From an uncultured Oscillospiraceae bacterium (lineage in GTDB: Bacteria > Bacillota > Clostridia > Oscillospirales > Acutalibacteraceae): a stretch of 16,465 bases of DNA. Position numbers and translations under genes: made by a program. Below, piece after piece: positions 14,617 through 16,465 of this stretch. Location of the stretch: contig UQLR01000028.1 in NCBI GenBank assembly GCA_900541975.1, positions 1-16,465 of the forward strand, read 5' to 3'. The notes under the pieces were generated by a model. It had not been told where the DNA came from and ran no database searches. It saw nothing but the letters and a program-made list of their open reading frames with translations. Numbering within the stretch: the stretch's first letter is position 1; every line of letters begins with the position of its first letter.

Positions 14617-16465
14617 TTATTTCAAATATGTACCATCCGTACCAATTTTTCCGCTGATTCCGTCAAACCCGCCGGAGCTGAGCACATACACGCGCATGTT
14701 GCCCTTACCGGAAGCCGCGATGGAAAGCGTGCCGTTCGTTACGTTTTTAACATCGCCCGTAACGGCGTCAATATATGTTCCGTTGGGAATATTTGTAAAC
14801 GTTGCGGCATTGGTAACCGATACGCATACAAAGCTGTCGACCGTATCGTCCGTGTAACGGCGCTTGTATGCCATATCTCCCGACACATTCTCGGTAGAAT
14901 ACTGGCCCTTCTGCAGCGCCGGGATTGCACGGCGGATCTGGTTGAGTCTTTGAATGTGCTTTGCAAGCGGATAATTGAGGGTTTCTTCCACTTCTCCGCT
15001 GGCTGTATATTCGCTGAAATCGGTCGCTGTGACCGTTCCTTCCAGATGGTCGCCAAAGTAAGCGCGGCCCGTTGTGGAAAGCGGCGCGTTGGGGCCAACG
15101 TCTATAACCTGGCCTTTCTGGAATTCAATTTCGCTGCCGTAGAACAGGCAGGGAATACCGCGGAAAGTAAACATCAGGCACAGGTTTTCCGCCCAGGTAG
15201 CCGTACCACCAGCAAAACGGTTTGCCTGCCCATTATTGGGGGAATAGTCGTGAGAGTCCACATATACTACGTTCCAGGTGGCATCGTTGTATGTAGAGTC
15301 ACCCGATTTTGCTACGCCGAACGCTCCCTGCGCTGTATTGAAGTTCCAATGCATCTGGAAATCGATAACACCCATACCGGACGCCTGGCTGTAATCAGGC
15401 TCATGGTATTCATTGCCCCTAAGGAAAGCATTGTCGCTGCTGGGCTGCTCATTGGGATCGTCATACTCCAGCCAGTGTTGCAGCGTAAGATCCATATTTT
15501 CGCTTACGTTTTCCGGCGTATTGGTCCAGTTCCACTGATCCATGTATTTGCTGTCCGGTTCATCCCATGTGTAGAACGGGGAAGATTCACTGGCATGCCC
15601 ACGGTACCAAACATCATTGTAGCGTGTGCAAACTTCGCCGTACATATAGAAATTATCACCGCCGATTGCATTGAGCTGGTCAGCAAACATGGTGTTCATG
15701 GAAAGACGTGAAATATGGCGCAGCGTATCTACGCGGAAGCCATCTACACCCATATTAATATAATCGCCGTAAATGTCCACCAGTTTTTCAGCGACGTCGG
15801 GGTTTTCTGTGTTTAAATCCACACAGTCGCCTGCAATCTGACAATACTTACAGGTCCAGTCGTCCCAGTTGAGGCTCTGCCAATATCCATTATGATAGTG
15901 GTTCTGCGGGTTATAAACATCACTGGTAGAAACCTTGTCCATATTCCCTACATCGTTTAAGGGATTACCCGTATCATTTTGCGAAGCTGTAGAAAGCTGT
16001 TTCATCAGGTTCAGTCTCTGGTCGTACTGTACGCCGGGCGCCTGGCTGTAATATTCCTCTGCTGAGCTCAGGCCATATGCATCGAGCAGCGTTTCATTTG
16101 GAATCATAGAATCTTCTATGCTCGCAAGATCCTGTATATCGTCGTACACCTTATCAAACAGGTGCGCGAAGCTTGCCTCGCCAAAATTGCCCGTATGCTG
16201 CCATACAACATCCTGTATGATTTTCATATCCTTGTCATGCGCAGCGTCAATCAGATCTTGATAGGTTGCGCCTTCGCTTTCATAGCGCACATCTACCGTA
16301 CTGAAATCAAACGCATGGTAGCCATGGTAATCATAGCCGCTTCCGTTTGTTACAACCGGCGTAATCCAGATTGCCGAAAAGCCCAGCGCCTTAATATAGT
16401 CGAGCTTGTCGATCAGGCCCTGGAAATCGCCCCGCCATGCCGGGTCGCTGTCCGGGTTGCCGGCT
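14617..16465 (-). CDS. GH13 alpha-amylase-family glycosidase, C-terminal part
   Basis: 615 residues are visible; the 5' end lies beyond the window. The frame is open from 16464, so an internal GTG at 16290 is not the start. GH13 enzymes cleave alpha-glucosidic bonds in starch, glycogen or related glucans. The (beta/alpha)8 barrel motifs appear in order: WITPV and YDYHGYHAFDF (33-54), region I QDVVWQH (84-90), region II GFRVDTLRH (242-250) with the nucleophile Asp, region III YMYGEV with the acid/base Glu (about 277) and region IV VYVDSHD with the transition-state Asp (about 406). Between regions I and II is a long insert with CKYCQIAGDC, whose Cys could form disulfides. The C-terminus is a small beta-sandwich (VNVT/SVTNAATFTNIPNGTY). 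It is probably exported, but the signal is out of view. A strong terminator follows. Confidence 0.92.
   Translation of the reverse strand, partial: AGNPDSDPAWRGDFQGLIDKLDYIKALGFSAIWITPVVTNGSGYDYHGYHAFDFSTVDVRYESEGATYQDLIDAAHDKDMKIIQDVVWQHTGNFGEASFAHLFDKVYDDIQDLASIEDSMIPNETLLDAYGLSSAEEYYSQAPGVQYDQRLNLMKQLSTASQNDTGNPLNDVGNMDKVSTSDVYNPQNHYHNGYWQSLNWDDWTCKYCQIAGDCVDLNTENPDVAEKLVDIYGDYINMGVDGFRVDTLRHISRLSMNTMFADQLNAIGGDNFYMYGEVCTRYNDVWYRGHASESSPFYTWDEPDSKYMDQWNWTNTPENVSENMDLTLQHWLEYDDPNEQPSSDNAFLRGNEYHEPDYSQASGMGVIDFQMHWNFNTAQGAFGVAKSGDSTYNDATWNVVYVDSHDYSPNNGQANRFAGGTATWAENLCLMFTFRGIPCLFYGSEIEFQKGQVIDVGPNAPLSTTGRAYFGDHLEGTVTATDFSEYTASGEVEETLNYPLAKHIQRLNQIRRAIPALQKGQYSTENVSGDMAYKRRYTDDTVDSFVCVSVTNAATFTNIPNGTYIDAVTGDVKNVTNGTLSIAASGKGNMRVYVLSSGGFDGISGKIGTDGTYLK

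Noticed and set aside
14548..15711. 387-codon plus-strand open frame opposite the amylase
   Set aside because: It is the antisense shadow of a GH13 gene with all catalytic motifs intact, has no ribosome site and starts inside the terminator stem.
16290..16290. GTG at 16290 as the amylase start
   Set aside because: The frame stays open to the window edge and the upstream 58 residues carry conserved GH13 sequence (WITPV, YDYHGYHAFDF), so the gene continues beyond the window.

Overview
This window looks like chromosomal DNA from an anaerobic, low-to-mid GC Gram-positive bacterium, most likely a gut-type Clostridia member. The support is a reverse rubrerythrin next to a Fur/PerR-type regulator, the ComEC-HolA pair followed by an RNase M5-type Toprim protein, strong AGGAGG-type ribosome binding sites, sigma-A-like promoters and an exported GH13 amylase. 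Nothing in it is rRNA, tRNA, CRISPR or an intact insertion sequence. Genus cannot be fixed from the sequence alone.

Layout. (1) Positions 64-4919, minus strand: a five-gene run, HIT protein -> adenine-PRTase-like protein -> ComEC/Rec2-like protein -> HolA (Pol III delta) -> RNase M5-like Toprim protein. Spacings are short (8-base overlap to 84 bases) and a good promoter lies before the HIT gene. A near-consensus minus-strand promoter at 10-37 serves a gene beyond the left edge. (2) 5061-6002: a plus-strand DUF2079 membrane protein gene decayed by deletions and frameshifts, but with a promoter and a terminator still in place. (3) 6026-6285: a 59-codon single-membrane-segment protein on the minus strand with its own promoter. 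(4) 6338-7416, minus strand: a Fur/PerR-type regulator followed by a reverse rubrerythrin, an oxidative-stress operon with a PerR-box-like site at its promoter. (5) 7431-8300: gene-poor, rich in inverted repeats. It holds a candidate dispersed element and an 18-codon remnant that resembles the start of a P-loop kinase-like gene, still behind a promoter, a structured leader and a strong RBS. (6) 8311-9881, plus strand: an exported polysaccharide deacetylase and a variant N-acetylmuramoyl-L-alanine amidase, both cell-envelope enzymes, closed by a strong terminator. (7) 9965-14421, minus strand: a MacB-type ABC exporter, ATPase then an 1154-residue FtsX-like permease with a ~330-residue coiled coil. 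(8) 14554-16465, minus strand: the 3' part of a GH13 alpha-amylase-type enzyme that runs off the right edge, with its terminator.

I do not see a convincing new multi-gene defence or mobile system. The points most worth a second look are the ComEC metallo-hydrolase-like domain that has lost its metal-binding motif, the hairpin-rich stretch with a truncated gene at 7.4-8.2 kb, the amidase variant without the usual first zinc histidine, the very long coiled-coil permease and the small membrane protein.
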